Shown: positions 43,872 to 52,680 of the stretch, piece after piece
Layout: each line of letters starts with the position of its first letter
Numbering within the stretch: the first letter of the stretch is position 1
Assembly (NCBI GenBank): GCA_016716065.1
Contig: JADJXA010000003.1
Coordinates: 496,001-560,000, forward strand
Source: Candidatus Leptovillus gracilis
GTDB lineage: Bacteria > Chloroflexota > Anaerolineae > Promineifilales > Promineifilaceae
DNA: 64,000 nt
Direction of reading: 5' to 3'
Translations under genes and position numbers: made by a program
Notes under the pieces: model-generated
The model's input: only the letters and a program-made list of their open reading frames with translations
The model's database searches: none
Told to the model about the DNA's origin: nothing

Positions 43872-44129
43872 TTAACTCCCGGTAATGAGATATCGCCCGT
43901 TGTGCCGACTCAGGGTCAGGGTTTTGGCCTCGCTGTCTAGCTGACGCGCCAATTCCCAGCCGGTGACGCTGTTCTTGAGATAAACGTCATACGGCGACGC
44001 CTCGGCTGGTAAGGTACGGCTCTCGCCCGGACCAGCCACACAGGTGCTGATCAGCGTGCGGCCGGTAAATATCTGCGCCTGCACCCGGATCTCAGCTTTG
44101 TTGTGGAAGGTGATTTTTGTCTCGTTCAT
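43872..44129 (-). CDS. Small protein of unknown function (85 aa)
   Basis: A soluble beta-rich protein: TKITFHNKAEIRVQAQIFTG, then GESRTLPAEASPYDVYLKNS and a short charged end. Pattern suggests a small beta-sandwich. No family recognised. It heads the minus-strand run of stress and receiver genes, 2 bp upstream of the YozE-like gene. Confidence 0.55.
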   Translation of the reverse strand: MNETKITFHNKAEIRVQAQIFTGRTLISTCVAGPGESRTLPAEASPYDVYLKNSVTGWELARQLDSEAKTLTLSRHNGRYLITGS

Positions 44130-44286
44130 CTTTTTTTGCCCATGCTAACGAGGCCCCAACGCCAAAGAAGCTACGCGCCCAGGCGGCAGAAGTTAACGGC
44201 TTGTGGCGCAGCGGATAAAGCCCTGGTCACCGTGAAATGAGTCTGGTGGGGCTAATTTCAATCATACAACCAGCGCCTCTCTGGTA

Positions 44287-44330
44287 CATCGGCTGGTCAG
44301 GGGATTTGGAACTCCCCCAGTTGGGGGAGA
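44287..44330. repeat. Dispersed repeat, copy 2
   Basis: CATCGGCTGGTCAGGGGATTT followed by CTCCCCCAGTTGGGGGAG, matching copy 1 at 25922 except for the short connector. Confidence 0.7.
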
Positions 44331-44366
44331 TCAGCATGGTGACAGTCTGGCACAATCACCAAGATT

Positions 44367-44448
44367 CAGTAGATCGAAACGATTGGGGAGCGCAGGCGTC
44401 TCGCCTGCCAAAACGGGCAAGATGCCCGCGCTCCGTTTCGATCTACTG
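44367..44448. repeat. Nested hairpin with arms CAGTAGATCGAAACG
   Basis: Outer arms CAGTAGATCGAAACG (44367-44381) and CGTTTCGATCTACTG (44434-44448) are perfect. Inside, GAGCGCAGGCGTCTCGCCTGC faces GGGCAAGATGCCCGCGCTC, giving further pairing plus two small local hairpins. Looks like a small REP/MITE-type element. Confidence 0.7.
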
Positions 44449-44500
44449 AGTATCAGTTGCGGATGAATGTGGAGAGGGATGAGGGGTGGCAAACGGCCGT

Positions 44501-45142
44501 TTAGTCAACCAACCTCTGGCGCACGGCCATCGCCGCAGCCTCGGTACGGCTGGCGACGCCAAACTTGGTCAGGATGTTGCTGACGTGGGATTTGATGGTG
44601 GAGGGCGTAACGAATAGTTTCTCGGCGATCTCGCTGTTGTTCAAACCGGCGACCATCAGGGCCAACACTTCGCGCTCGCGCTCGGTCAGGTCGTGGCCGG
44701 GCGGCGGCGGTTGGCTGGCGGCTTGGGCCATGGCCTGGACAATCTCCGGGGCGAACGTGCCCCGGCCGGCATAGGCAGCGCGAATAGCCTGGGCCAACTC
44801 TTCGGCCGAGACGTTCTTGAGCAAGTAGCCGATGGCCCCCGCCTGGAGCGCGCTTTGTACCAGACTCTCTTCTTTGAAGCTGGTCAGGGCAACGATCTGT
44901 ACGGTGGGGAAGCTTTGGCGAATGAGGCGGGTAGCGGTGACGCCATCTATGTCTGGCATGACGATGTCCATCAGGATCACGTCGGGTAAAATTTGGCGGC
45001 AGAGGGAAACGGCCGTTTCCCCATCCGCCGCCTCGCCCACCAGTTCCAGATCGTCAAACACCTTCAAAAAGGTCGCCAGGCCGCGGCGCACCATCGTGTG
45101 GTCATCCACCAGCATCACCCGAATCGGCATTGAGGGAGTCAT
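44501..45142 (-). CDS. NarL/FixJ-family response regulator
   Basis: A 213-aa protein. Receiver domain 5-120 with VDDHTMVRRGL, phosphoacceptor Asp in VILMDIVMPDIDG and Lys in LLKNVS. C-terminal LuxR-type HTH from ~148: LTEREREVLALMVAGLNNSE then VTPSTIKSHVSNILTKFGV. It overlaps the kinase gene upstream as ATGA, so it is the cognate partner. Confidence 0.95.
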   Translation of the reverse strand: MTPSMPIRVMLVDDHTMVRRGLATFLKVFDDLELVGEAADGETAVSLCRQILPDVILMDIVMPDIDGVTATRLIRQSFPTVQIVALTSFKEESLVQSALQAGAIGYLLKNVSAEELAQAIRAAYAGRGTFAPEIVQAMAQAASQPPPPGHDLTEREREVLALMVAGLNNSEIAEKLFVTPSTIKSHVSNILTKFGVASRTEAAAMAVRQRLVD

Positions 45143-46191
45143 CGGACCTCCTTTTCCAGCCGCTTTGTCCAGCGGATAACAATTTCTGCCCCCTGGCCCG
45201 GCTGGCTGGCAACCGTTAATTCTGCGCCAATCGTTTTGGCCCGTTCGCGCATCATGCTCAGGCCATAATGGCCGGCGGGCGTGTGGGCCATATCAAAACC
45301 CTGGCCGTTATCGCGGATGCGCAGCGTCACCGCGTCGGCCTCATAACGCAGATCTATCTCCACCCGGCTGGCCCCGGCATGTTTGGCGATGTTGGTCAGC
45401 GCTTCCTGGCAAACGCGGTAGAAAGCCACCTGCACATCGGCGGGCAAGGGGCCACGCTCTGTCCCAGTCACCGTCACCTGGACGGGAATGTTGGTCCGGC
45501 CGGTAAGGGCGTCGCCGAACTGACGCAGCAGGTCGCCCAGCTCGCTGTCGGTTAAGACAAGGGGGCGCAGTTCGGCCAACAGGCCGCGCATCTCGGCCAT
45601 GGCGCCGCGCGTCAGGCGGCGCAGATCTTCTAACGCCTGCCGCCCCTCTGTCGGGTCGCGTTCCCAGAGGCGGGGCAGCACTTCGGCGATCAGGCTGGCG
45701 GAGAAGAGGGATTGGTTGACGGCGTCGTGGAGATTTTGCGCCAGCCGCTGCCGTTCTTGCAAGGTAGCCTGGCTGGCCCGCGTTTCGATCCGGGCCTTCG
45801 TCTGCTGCGCCAGTTTTTGCTCCTTTTGCACCCGCTGGCTGATATCGCGGACGGCGCTCAGCAGACACGGTCGCTGTGCAAACGTAAGCGCCATCCCCCG
45901 GATTTCGCCATAGAAGGCTGCGCCATCGCGGCGGAGGTGAACGGCCGTTGCCACATACACACCGCCCTCTTGTACAGTCTGGAGGTAGTCGTGGAGCAGA
46001 TGATGGCTGTCGGAGTGAAGGAGGCTGGCAAGGGGTTGGCCGATGAATTCTTGGGGAGTGTAGCCGTACATAGCGCAGGCAGCAGGATTGGCCTCTACAA
46101 CCATCCCGGTTTGGGCGTCGTGGATGATGAGACCGTCGCTGACAGCCTCGAAAATGCGCTGATACGGCCGTTCTCCCGCTTCACTATGCAT
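45139..46191 (-). CDS. PAS-domain histidine kinase (HisKA_3/NarX type)
   Basis: A 350-aa cytoplasmic kinase without membrane helices. PAS domain 8-125 (FEAVSDGLIIHDAQTGMVVE), coiled coil, then dimerisation/phosphoacceptor helix with His in ERQRLAQNLHDAVNQSLFSA, and the ATPase domain with IRDNGQGFD and YGLSMMRERA. Senses a soluble or redox cue through PAS and phosphorylates the adjacent NarL-type regulator. Confidence 0.95.
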   Translation of the reverse strand: MHSEAGERPYQRIFEAVSDGLIIHDAQTGMVVEANPAACAMYGYTPQEFIGQPLASLLHSDSHHLLHDYLQTVQEGGVYVATAVHLRRDGAAFYGEIRGMALTFAQRPCLLSAVRDISQRVQKEQKLAQQTKARIETRASQATLQERQRLAQNLHDAVNQSLFSASLIAEVLPRLWERDPTEGRQALEDLRRLTRGAMAEMRGLLAELRPLVLTDSELGDLLRQFGDALTGRTNIPVQVTVTGTERGPLPADVQVAFYRVCQEALTNIAKHAGASRVEIDLRYEADAVTLRIRDNGQGFDMAHTPAGHYGLSMMRERAKTIGAELTVASQPGQGAEIVIRWTKRLEKEVR

Positions 46192-46330
46192 ACAAGCAGT
46201 ATAACCGATGGCGATGTTGTTGTCACTGTACCTGGCGAGGCGTGGCAGATTGGGCGTTGAGAAAACGGCCGTTTCCCTTTATACTTACTCCCCTTACGCT
46301 ACAAACCGGGGTGGGACCGAGGTTCTAACA

Positions 46331-47233
46331 ATGAAAAACAAAGGCATTATATATGGCATCATCGCCTATACCGCCTGGGGCGTGTTCCCACTTTACTGGA
46401 AAGCGCTAAAGAGCGTGCCGGCCGGCGAGATTCTCAGCCATCGCATGGCCTGGTCTTTTCTTTCTTTACTGCTGATTTTGACGGTTATGCGCCGTTGGGC
46501 CTGGATCAGACCGGTGCTGCGTCAGCCCAAAGTCCTGCTCACTTTCCTGCTGACGGCAACTCTCCTCAGTGTCAACTGGCTTGTCTACATCTGGTCGGTT
46601 AACGCCGGGTTTATCGTCGAATCCGCTCTGGGCTATTTTATCAATCCGCTGGTGAATGTGTTGTTGGGCATGGTGTTCTTGCGTGAACGGCTGCGGCCGT
46701 TGCAGGCAGTCGCCGTCCTGACAGCGGCCGGAGGCGTGGCTTACCTCACATTCAGCTATGGCGCGCTGCCCTGGATTGCCCTCACCCTGGCCTTTAGTTT
46801 TGGCTCCTATGGCCTGCTGCGGAAAACGGCCGTACTCAATTCCCTGGAAGGCTTGTCGCTGGAATCGGCCTGGATGTTCCTGCCGGCGGTCGTTTATCTG
46901 GTTGTGCAGGAGGTCAACGGCGTGGGCGCATTTGCCCACAGCGGCCCACAGATCAATTTACTGTTGCTGGGCGCCGGTTTTATCACCACCATCCCCCTGC
47001 TGCTCTTTGCCGCCGCCGCTCGCCGCGTCACCCTCATCACTCTGGGCATCCTGCAATACATCGCCCCCACTTTGCAATTTCTCATCGGCGTCTTTGTCTA
47101 CAACGAGCCATTCAGCCACGGCCAATTGATCGGCTTCAGCTTCATCTGGCTGGCGCTAATCATCTACACCGGCGACGCCGCTGCCCGCCAGCGCCACCGC
47201 ACCGCGCTGAAACCGGCGCAAACGCCGTTGTAG
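46331..47233 (+). CDS. rarD: RarD-like EamA/DMT-family transporter
   Basis: A 300-aa, ten-helix membrane protein. KGIIYGIIAYTAWGVFPLYW and LSVNWLVYIWSVNAG are characteristic of RarD. Substrate unknown; members are linked to chloramphenicol sensitivity or amino-acid-like solutes. The ATG at 46331 has GAGGT upstream; the longer reading is spacer. Convergent with the next gene. Confidence 0.9.
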   Translation: MKNKGIIYGIIAYTAWGVFPLYWKALKSVPAGEILSHRMAWSFLSLLLILTVMRRWAWIRPVLRQPKVLLTFLLTATLLSVNWLVYIWSVNAGFIVESALGYFINPLVNVLLGMVFLRERLRPLQAVAVLTAAGGVAYLTFSYGALPWIALTLAFSFGSYGLLRKTAVLNSLEGLSLESAWMFLPAVVYLVVQEVNGVGAFAHSGPQINLLLLGAGFITTIPLLLFAAAARRVTLITLGILQYIAPTLQFLIGVFVYNEPFSHGQLIGFSFIWLALIIYTGDAAARQRHRTALKPAQTPL

Positions 47234-47294
47234 ACGTCGGCCGGCACGCCCCCGGCGCTTTCTCGACGGGAAAGGTCCGGCCGTCACGCCGCCC

Positions 47295-48047
47295 TCACCC
47301 GCAAAAATCCTGCGCCAGCAAATCGCCGTCCCAACAAGCCATTTGCCAGCCTTGCCCGGCCGCCAGCGCCGCACCGCGATAACCGGGAAACGGCGACAGC
47401 GAGGTCATCGTCCAGGCGGTTGCCGCGCCTGCATTTGCCGCAACCCGCAGCAAACGAGCCGGTTCGCCCGGCCGCAAAGTGACATCGAAGGAATGCAGCG
47501 GGCAAGAAAGCCCTTCGCCAATGGCCTTGATGTAAGCCTCTTTGCGCGTCCAGCAGTTAAAAAATGCTTCGGCGCGCTGCGCGGGCGGCAGTTGGCGGAA
47601 AACGGCCGTTTCCGCCGCCGAAAAATAATGCTGCGCCAGCGCGTCCGCCTCGTCGGGCAGACGAATCTGCTCGATGTCTACGCCAATGGGCGCGCCGCGG
47701 CAAAAGCCGACGAGCAGCTTGCCCTGGCTGTGTGCGAGGTTGAACTGCCAATCGCCGCCCTGCGCCAGCGCCGGTTTGCCATAGCTGCTGCTGCTGAATT
47801 GGATGTCTGAAGGGGGGATGGAAAGGTAACGGCCGTTTAACCAGCGCAGCAGACCTCGCCCCACCACATACGCCTGCCGGTCACGTTCAAAATAGAAACG
47901 GCTGGCGCGGGCCAGTTCGTCCGGCGCGAGGAACTGCGCCAACCGCTGCCGTGTCTCTGCGCTGCGGGCCAAAGACGCCCGCCACAGATGAATCACGCCC
48001 GGCGGCAGCACAAAGGCGTCCGGCGGCGGCCGCCACGTTTCGCTCAC
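47295..48047 (-). CDS. 4'-phosphopantetheinyl transferase (Sfp type)
   Basis: A 250-aa cytoplasmic enzyme that transfers phosphopantetheine from CoA to carrier proteins. Motifs: FNLAHSQGKLLVGF, the Mg-binding GVDIEQI, and FNCWTRKEAYIKAIGEGL. The start overlaps the OMP decarboxylase stop as ATGA. No polyketide or peptide synthase is in the window, so its carrier substrate is probably the fatty-acid ACP or lies elsewhere. Confidence 0.93.
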   Translation of the reverse strand: MSETWRPPPDAFVLPPGVIHLWRASLARSAETRQRLAQFLAPDELARASRFYFERDRQAYVVGRGLLRWLNGRYLSIPPSDIQFSSSSYGKPALAQGGDWQFNLAHSQGKLLVGFCRGAPIGVDIEQIRLPDEADALAQHYFSAAETAVFRQLPPAQRAEAFFNCWTRKEAYIKAIGEGLSCPLHSFDVTLRPGEPARLLRVAANAGAATAWTMTSLSPFPGYRGAALAAGQGWQMACWDGDLLAQDFCG

Positions 48048-48868
48048 GCCGCGCCCAGACTCCGGCGCGCCGCGTTGATCTGGTCGCGCAGGTCCAGGGC
48101 GGCGGCGCGGGCGGCGGCGGCAAAATCGCCTTGCAGCGACGCATACAAAATGCTGCGGCTGGCGCTGATGACCGGCCCGGCAATGGCATCCGCCCCGTAT
48201 TGCACGGCCGCTGCCAGATCACCCCCCTGCGCGCCAATGCCGGGAATCAAAAAGTTGGCCGCCGGGGCCATTTGCCGGGCAGCCGCCAATTCTTGCGGAT
48301 AAGTTGCGCCAACGACATAACCTTTGTGTCCGGCCGTGGCCCAGGTCTGGCTTTGGCGCAGCACATCGGCCGTCAGCCCTTGCCCGGCGGCCAGGTCGCC
48401 CTGGAAGTTGGCGGCGCTGGGGTTGGAAGTACGCGCCAGGATATAGACCGCCTTGTCCGGCCGGTCGCCAATCAGCGGCAGCACCGCCTCCGCGCCAACA
48501 AACGGATTCACCGTGATGGCGTCTACGCCCCATTGGTCAAACAGGCCGCGCCCCCATGCCGCCTGCGTGTGGCCGATGTCGCCCGTTTTGCAATCTAAAA
48601 TGATGGGGATGTGGCCGGGAATATAGGCGATGGTCCGCTCCAGGGCGATGACGCCGGCCGCGCCCCATTGCAGGTAAAAGCCCAAATTCGGCTTGTAAGC
48701 GCACACCAGGTCGGCCGTCGCGTCAATGATGGCCTTGTTAAAGGGCAGCACCGGCTCGTCCCACTTCATCACGTCTACGCGCAAGCGCACCGGGTCAGGG
48801 TCCAGGCCCAGACACAACCAGGAATCGTTTTGTCTTTGAATTGTTTGCAGTTTTTCGATATAGTTCAT
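48044..48868 (-). CDS. pyrF: Orotidine 5'-phosphate decarboxylase (type 2)
   Basis: A 274-aa TIM-barrel enzyme making UMP from OMP in pyrimidine synthesis. Motifs: SWLCLGLDPDP, FNKAIIDAT, YKPNLGFY, and the active-site ILDCKTGDIGHT (Lys and Asp catalytic). Length and the DCKTGDIG variant suit the long type-2 group. Co-translated with the downstream phosphopantetheinyl transferase. Confidence 0.94.
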   Translation of the reverse strand: MNYIEKLQTIQRQNDSWLCLGLDPDPVRLRVDVMKWDEPVLPFNKAIIDATADLVCAYKPNLGFYLQWGAAGVIALERTIAYIPGHIPIILDCKTGDIGHTQAAWGRGLFDQWGVDAITVNPFVGAEAVLPLIGDRPDKAVYILARTSNPSAANFQGDLAAGQGLTADVLRQSQTWATAGHKGYVVGATYPQELAAARQMAPAANFLIPGIGAQGGDLAAAVQYGADAIAGPVISASRSILYASLQGDFAAAARAAALDLRDQINAARRSLGAA

Positions 48869-48917
48869 GAGGCCAGATTGTACCGGCTGGCGCGCCCATC
48901 ACCAAAGGTTTGTTTCC

Positions 48918-48950
48918 AGATTGGACCAATCTTGGAGATGGGTCCAATCT
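48918..48950. terminator. AGATTGGACCAATCT hairpin, inverted copy
   Basis: Almost the reverse complement of the element at 42008-42040 (about 31 of 33 bases). It sits between the ABC permease gene and pyrF, downstream of the former. Confidence 0.6.
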
Positions 48951-48994
48951 CACCAGGTTAAAAACATATGAAACCTCAGTAGATACCCCCGATC

Positions 48995-50671
48995 TCAAAA
49001 TTCGCCAATGTCGGCGTAGCGGAAGCGTTCGATGGCGAAAAAGCCGATGGCGCAAACCAGCATGAGGATGGCGCTCATCGCCATCGCCTGCCCGTAATTC
49101 AGCGCGCCGGGCTGGCCCAGGTAACGCTGAATGGCGATGGGCAGCGTGAGATAGCCGCTGTTGGGGCGCACGATGAAACTGGTGGCCCCAAATTCTCCCA
49201 TGCTGACGGTGAAGGCAAACACGGCGGCAACCAGCAGCGCCCGCCCCATAATCGGCAAATCCACCTCACGCCAGACGCGCAGCGGCGACGCGCCCAACAC
49301 GGCCGCCGCCTCGCGCAAACCGGGGCGAATGCCCAGCAGGACGGGCATCAGGCTGCGCACGACGAAGGGGAAAGCGACCAGGGTATGGGCGATGAGTACC
49401 AACAGCGGCGAGGTGCGCAGCCAACCGAAGGTGACGACGTAGCCAAAACCCAGGGTGACGGCCGAAGCGCCCAATGGCAGCATAAAGAGTGGGTCCAGCC
49501 AGCTGCGCCAGCGCGACGGCCGTACCAGAGTCATGGTCGTGAGTACCCCCAGGAAACCAGCCAGCAAAACAGTGAGCAGGGCGTAGAGGATGGAATTGCG
49601 CACGGCCGTTATCGGCGGCACAAACAGCACACTGCCCCGGCGCAGTTCCGACAATGCCTGGTAATAGGCCAGGGTAAACTGCCCATCACGGTCTACCAGC
49701 GAACGCCAGACCAGGGCTGCCAGCGGCGCCAGCAGAAACAAACCCAACCCCAGCACCAGAGCGGCTACGGCCGTGCGCTCGGCGGTCGTTTGCGGGCGGC
49801 GCAGGTTGCTTTGCTGCGGGCGAAAATCCAGGGCAACGGCCGTGTGCTGCTGCCAACGCCCATAGACCATCATCAGACCAAAGGTGAAGCCAATTTGCAG
49901 CAGCGACAGCAGGGCGGCGATGTCTGGCCGCAAAAAAGTGACGTATTGGCGGTAAATCTCTGTCTCCAGGGTGCTAAACTGCGGCCCACCCAGAATGAGA
50001 ATGACGCCAAAGCTGGTGAAGGTAAACAAAAAAATCAGCAGGGCGGCGCTGAAGAGAGACGGCCGTAACAACGGCAGGGTAATCTCCACAAATGCCTGGC
50101 GGCGCGACGCGCCCAAGGTCCGCGCCGCTTCTGCCAGACGCGGGTTCAGGTTAGCCCAAAAGCCGCCCACCAGCCGCACTACCACCGCCACGTTGTAGAA
50201 CACGTGGGCCAGCAAGATCAGGCTCAGGGTTTGTTCCAGACGAATGGGGGCGCGCGGCAAATCAAACACAGCCACCAGCAGCAGGTTCAGCGGCCCGTTG
50301 GCGCCCAAGAGGGCGCGAAAGGCGGCGGCCACCACCACCGTGGGCATGACAAACGGGATAGTGACCAGGGCTTTCAGCAGGCTGCGGCCGGGGAAGTTGT
50401 AGCGGGCAAAAAGGTAGGCGGCCGGCAGCCCGGCCATCAGGGTGAGCAGGGTAGACAGCCCTGCCTGCCAGAAGGTGAACCAGAGGATGCTGCGGAAATA
50501 CGGCCGTCCCACCACCGCCGCCACCGCCTCGGCCGTCAGGCTGACGCGCAAAATGTTAGCCAGCGGGTAAAAGAAAAAAGCCCCCAGGAAAGCCAGGGGG
50601 ATGACCAATACGGCAAAGGCCAGCAACGGCCGTGCGCGGCGCTGGACAAACACCCGGCTCAATCCAGCCAT
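48995..50671 (-). CDS. ABC transporter permease, two fused permease domains (Fe3+/thiamine type)
   Basis: A 558-aa membrane protein with about twelve helices in two halves. Each half has the EAA loop that contacts the ATPase: EAARTLGASRRQAFVEITLP and EAAAVLGASPLRVWREVDLP. This FbpB/ThiP-like layout transports iron or thiamine. No binding protein or ATPase adjoins it here. The ATG at 50671 overlaps the ABA4-like gene stop by 12 bp; the longer reading is antisense to nothing but lacks homology. Confidence 0.85.
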   Translation of the reverse strand: MAGLSRVFVQRRARPLLAFAVLVIPLAFLGAFFFYPLANILRVSLTAEAVAAVVGRPYFRSILWFTFWQAGLSTLLTLMAGLPAAYLFARYNFPGRSLLKALVTIPFVMPTVVVAAAFRALLGANGPLNLLLVAVFDLPRAPIRLEQTLSLILLAHVFYNVAVVVRLVGGFWANLNPRLAEAARTLGASRRQAFVEITLPLLRPSLFSAALLIFLFTFTSFGVILILGGPQFSTLETEIYRQYVTFLRPDIAALLSLLQIGFTFGLMMVYGRWQQHTAVALDFRPQQSNLRRPQTTAERTAVAALVLGLGLFLLAPLAALVWRSLVDRDGQFTLAYYQALSELRRGSVLFVPPITAVRNSILYALLTVLLAGFLGVLTTMTLVRPSRWRSWLDPLFMLPLGASAVTLGFGYVVTFGWLRTSPLLVLIAHTLVAFPFVVRSLMPVLLGIRPGLREAAAVLGASPLRVWREVDLPIMGRALLVAAVFAFTVSMGEFGATSFIVRPNSGYLTLPIAIQRYLGQPGALNYGQAMAMSAILMLVCAIGFFAIERFRYADIGEF

Positions 50672-51135
50672 TGCGGCGCAATTTCGCCTGTTTTGCCGGC
50701 CAACATCCGCCAGACCAGGAAAAGCAGCAGGCCAAACGGCCCGGTCATCAGCGTGAACAACAGCGCCGGAATACGCACCCAGGCCGGCGCGCCCAACCGG
50801 CGACATTGGCGATAAATCCATGCCCCGGTGAATAGGTCCAGAGCGAGCATATGGGACCAACCGGCCAGCGCCCCTTCCGGCGTACTCAACCCCTGACGCA
50901 CCCCTTCCAGCGTCGTCAGGTTTGGTACTCCACCGCTACCTTCACCCGGCGCTTCACCTGGCGGCGAACCGCCGCGGGCTGCCTGAATCAGCGCCATTAC
51001 ATAATTGAGGGCCGCAATGCTAAAAATGATCCCAGAACGGCTGGCCCGCTCCGTCAGCCGATGGTTCGGGGCAAACATCATCGCCAGCCACAACGGCATC
51101 GGGAATGCGTTGACAAGTTTAAACAAAGTTTCCAT
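50659..51135 (-). CDS. ABA4-like family membrane protein
   Basis: A 158-aa protein with four helices. NAFPMPLWLAMMFAPNHRLT at the start and HMLALDLFTGAWIYRQCRRL and LLTGPFGLLLF-like end (FTLMTGPFGLLLFLVWRML) match the ABA4/DUF4281 family, linked to carotenoid metabolism in plants. AGGGAGGATCA precedes the ATG at 51135. It may relate to the desaturase-like gene at 14458, but they are distant. Confidence 0.82.
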   Translation of the reverse strand: METLFKLVNAFPMPLWLAMMFAPNHRLTERASRSGIIFSIAALNYVMALIQAARGGSPPGEAPGEGSGGVPNLTTLEGVRQGLSTPEGALAGWSHMLALDLFTGAWIYRQCRRLGAPAWVRIPALLFTLMTGPFGLLLFLVWRMLAGKTGEIAPQWLD

Positions 51136-51537
51136 TGATCCTCCCTGTGCAGCGCGATGATTCGGCTGCGCTGACCGCAAGTTAGGCGGCGGGTGTGTTT
51201 CATTTCGGTTAGAGAAACAGCGGATCACCAGGATTTACTGATTTACTTCTCGACCAGTTTCATCCACAAATCCTGTTAATCCGTGTTCTCTGCCCTGCAT
51301 TTATACCCCACCAGATAAACATAGAACTTTTCGCTTGCATTTGTCTGAATGGTTAGTATCATCGTTTGTCTTCTTACGCTTCATTATACCGGCTCTTTCA
51401 AAATTTAGGCGACGCCGGGATGCTTCCCCGTTCGACGTTGCTCAGGGCCGAAGACTCCGTTCAGCATGACATAACTTGCCACTCGCGTACCCAAAAAGCA
51501 AATCGTACCAAAACTGCGAAGATAGTGATAACAACTG
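51136..51537. other. Divergent spacer without a supported gene
   Basis: About 400 bp between divergent genes. It holds words such as GGATTTACTGATTTAC and AATCCTGTTAATCCGTG, like the interior of the element at 26956. The 64-codon frame at 51366 has no ribosome site or recognisable product. Confidence 0.4.
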
Positions 51538-52662
51538 ATGAGCGATTCAACTCTCTTTAAGGACAACATGAACGCAGCGCTGGCGCAGAGGCTGGCGGAA
51601 CATATTCAGGCGGTGTACCCGTCGTTCGACGCCGCCGGGTTTGTGGGACAAATTGCCCCCCAACTACCGCCGCGCGAGCTAAAGGAGCGCGTGGCTGTTT
51701 TTAGCGCGGCGCTGCACGATTTTTTGCCGCCAGATTATGGCACGGCCGTTACCATCCTCCTGCAAATTCTGCCACCAGAGACGCCGCCGGAAGACGGCAT
51801 CTTCAACGGCAGCCTGGGCTGGGCCTTGTGGTCGGTGGCCCATTTTGTGGAGGTATACGGTCTGGATGATCTGGAACTGTCGCTGACCGCCATGCACACC
51901 ATCACCAAAAGTTTTTCGTGCGAATTTGCCATACGGCCGTTTCTCGTCCGTTACCCGGCGCACACTCTGGCCGCCTTGCAGGCCTGGGCCACCGACCCCA
52001 GCCCTCACGTGCGCCGCCTGGTCAGCGAAGGCACGCGCCCGCGCCTGCCCTGGGGAATGCGCCTGCAGCAGTTCATCGCCGACCCCACACCGACCCTGGC
52101 GCTGCTGGAACAACTCAAGGACGATCCCTCGGACTATGTGCGCCGCTCCGTCGCCAACCATCTCAACGACATCAGCAAAGACAACCCGGAGTTGGCGCTG
52201 GCGACGCTGGCGCGCTGGAACGCCGGCGAACCGTCCGCGGAAACGGCCTGGATCACCCGCCACGCCTTGCGCTCGCTGGTGAAGGCCGGCCATCCGGCGG
52301 CGCTGGCGCTGCAAGGCTTTGGCGCAGCGCAGGTTAGTTTGTCTCAGTTGGTCATCGAACCGACGGCCGTTCAGCTAGGCGAATCCTTAACCGTGCGCTT
52401 TAGCCTGCACAACGACACGGCCGTCGCCCAAAACCTGGTGATTGATTATGTGGTCCATTTTGTGAAGGCCAACGGCCGTACCGCCCCCAAGGTGTTTAAG
52501 CTGAAAACGGCCGTGCTGCCCCCCCACGCCGACCTGACGGTGCAAAAACGCCACGCCATCAAACCGATCACCACCCGCCGCTATTACCCCGGACGCCATC
52601 GCCTGGAAATTCAGGTCAACGGCCAGATCATTGGCGGCGACAGCTTCGAGTTACTGCCCTGA
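51538..52662 (+). CDS. AlkC/AlkD-like DNA alkylation repair protein with C-terminal Ig-like domain
   Basis: A 374-aa protein. Residues ~1-265 form HEAT-like repeats: TLFKDNMNAALAQRLAEHI, then SCEFAIRPFLVRYPAHTL, HVRRLVSEGTRPRLPWGMRL and DPSDYVRRSVANHLNDISKD. This fits AlkC-type 3-methyladenine glycosylases, which remove N3-alkyl purines. Residues ~270-374 form a beta-sandwich (LGESLTVRFSLHNDT). AlkC proteins with an Ig-like C-terminus are known. A second ATG at 51568 has a better ribosome site, but family alignment favours 51538. Confidence 0.88.
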   Translation: MSDSTLFKDNMNAALAQRLAEHIQAVYPSFDAAGFVGQIAPQLPPRELKERVAVFSAALHDFLPPDYGTAVTILLQILPPETPPEDGIFNGSLGWALWSVAHFVEVYGLDDLELSLTAMHTITKSFSCEFAIRPFLVRYPAHTLAALQAWATDPSPHVRRLVSEGTRPRLPWGMRLQQFIADPTPTLALLEQLKDDPSDYVRRSVANHLNDISKDNPELALATLARWNAGEPSAETAWITRHALRSLVKAGHPAALALQGFGAAQVSLSQLVIEPTAVQLGESLTVRFSLHNDTAVAQNLVIDYVVHFVKANGRTAPKVFKLKTAVLPPHADLTVQKRHAIKPITTRRYYPGRHRLEIQVNGQIIGGDSFELLP

Positions 52663-52680
52663 CCCCCTGACCCCTATCCC

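Larger units (their letters stand above)
44130..44500. other. Spacer with two repeat structures, no gene
   Basis: 371 bp without a supported gene. It contains the second dispersed-repeat copy (44287-44330) and a nested hairpin (44367-44448). It separates the stress island from the two-component genes. Confidence 0.5.

Noticed and set aside
51366..51560. 64-codon plus-strand frame before the AlkC-like gene
   Set aside because: No ribosome site or recognisable product, and it overlaps the next gene start.
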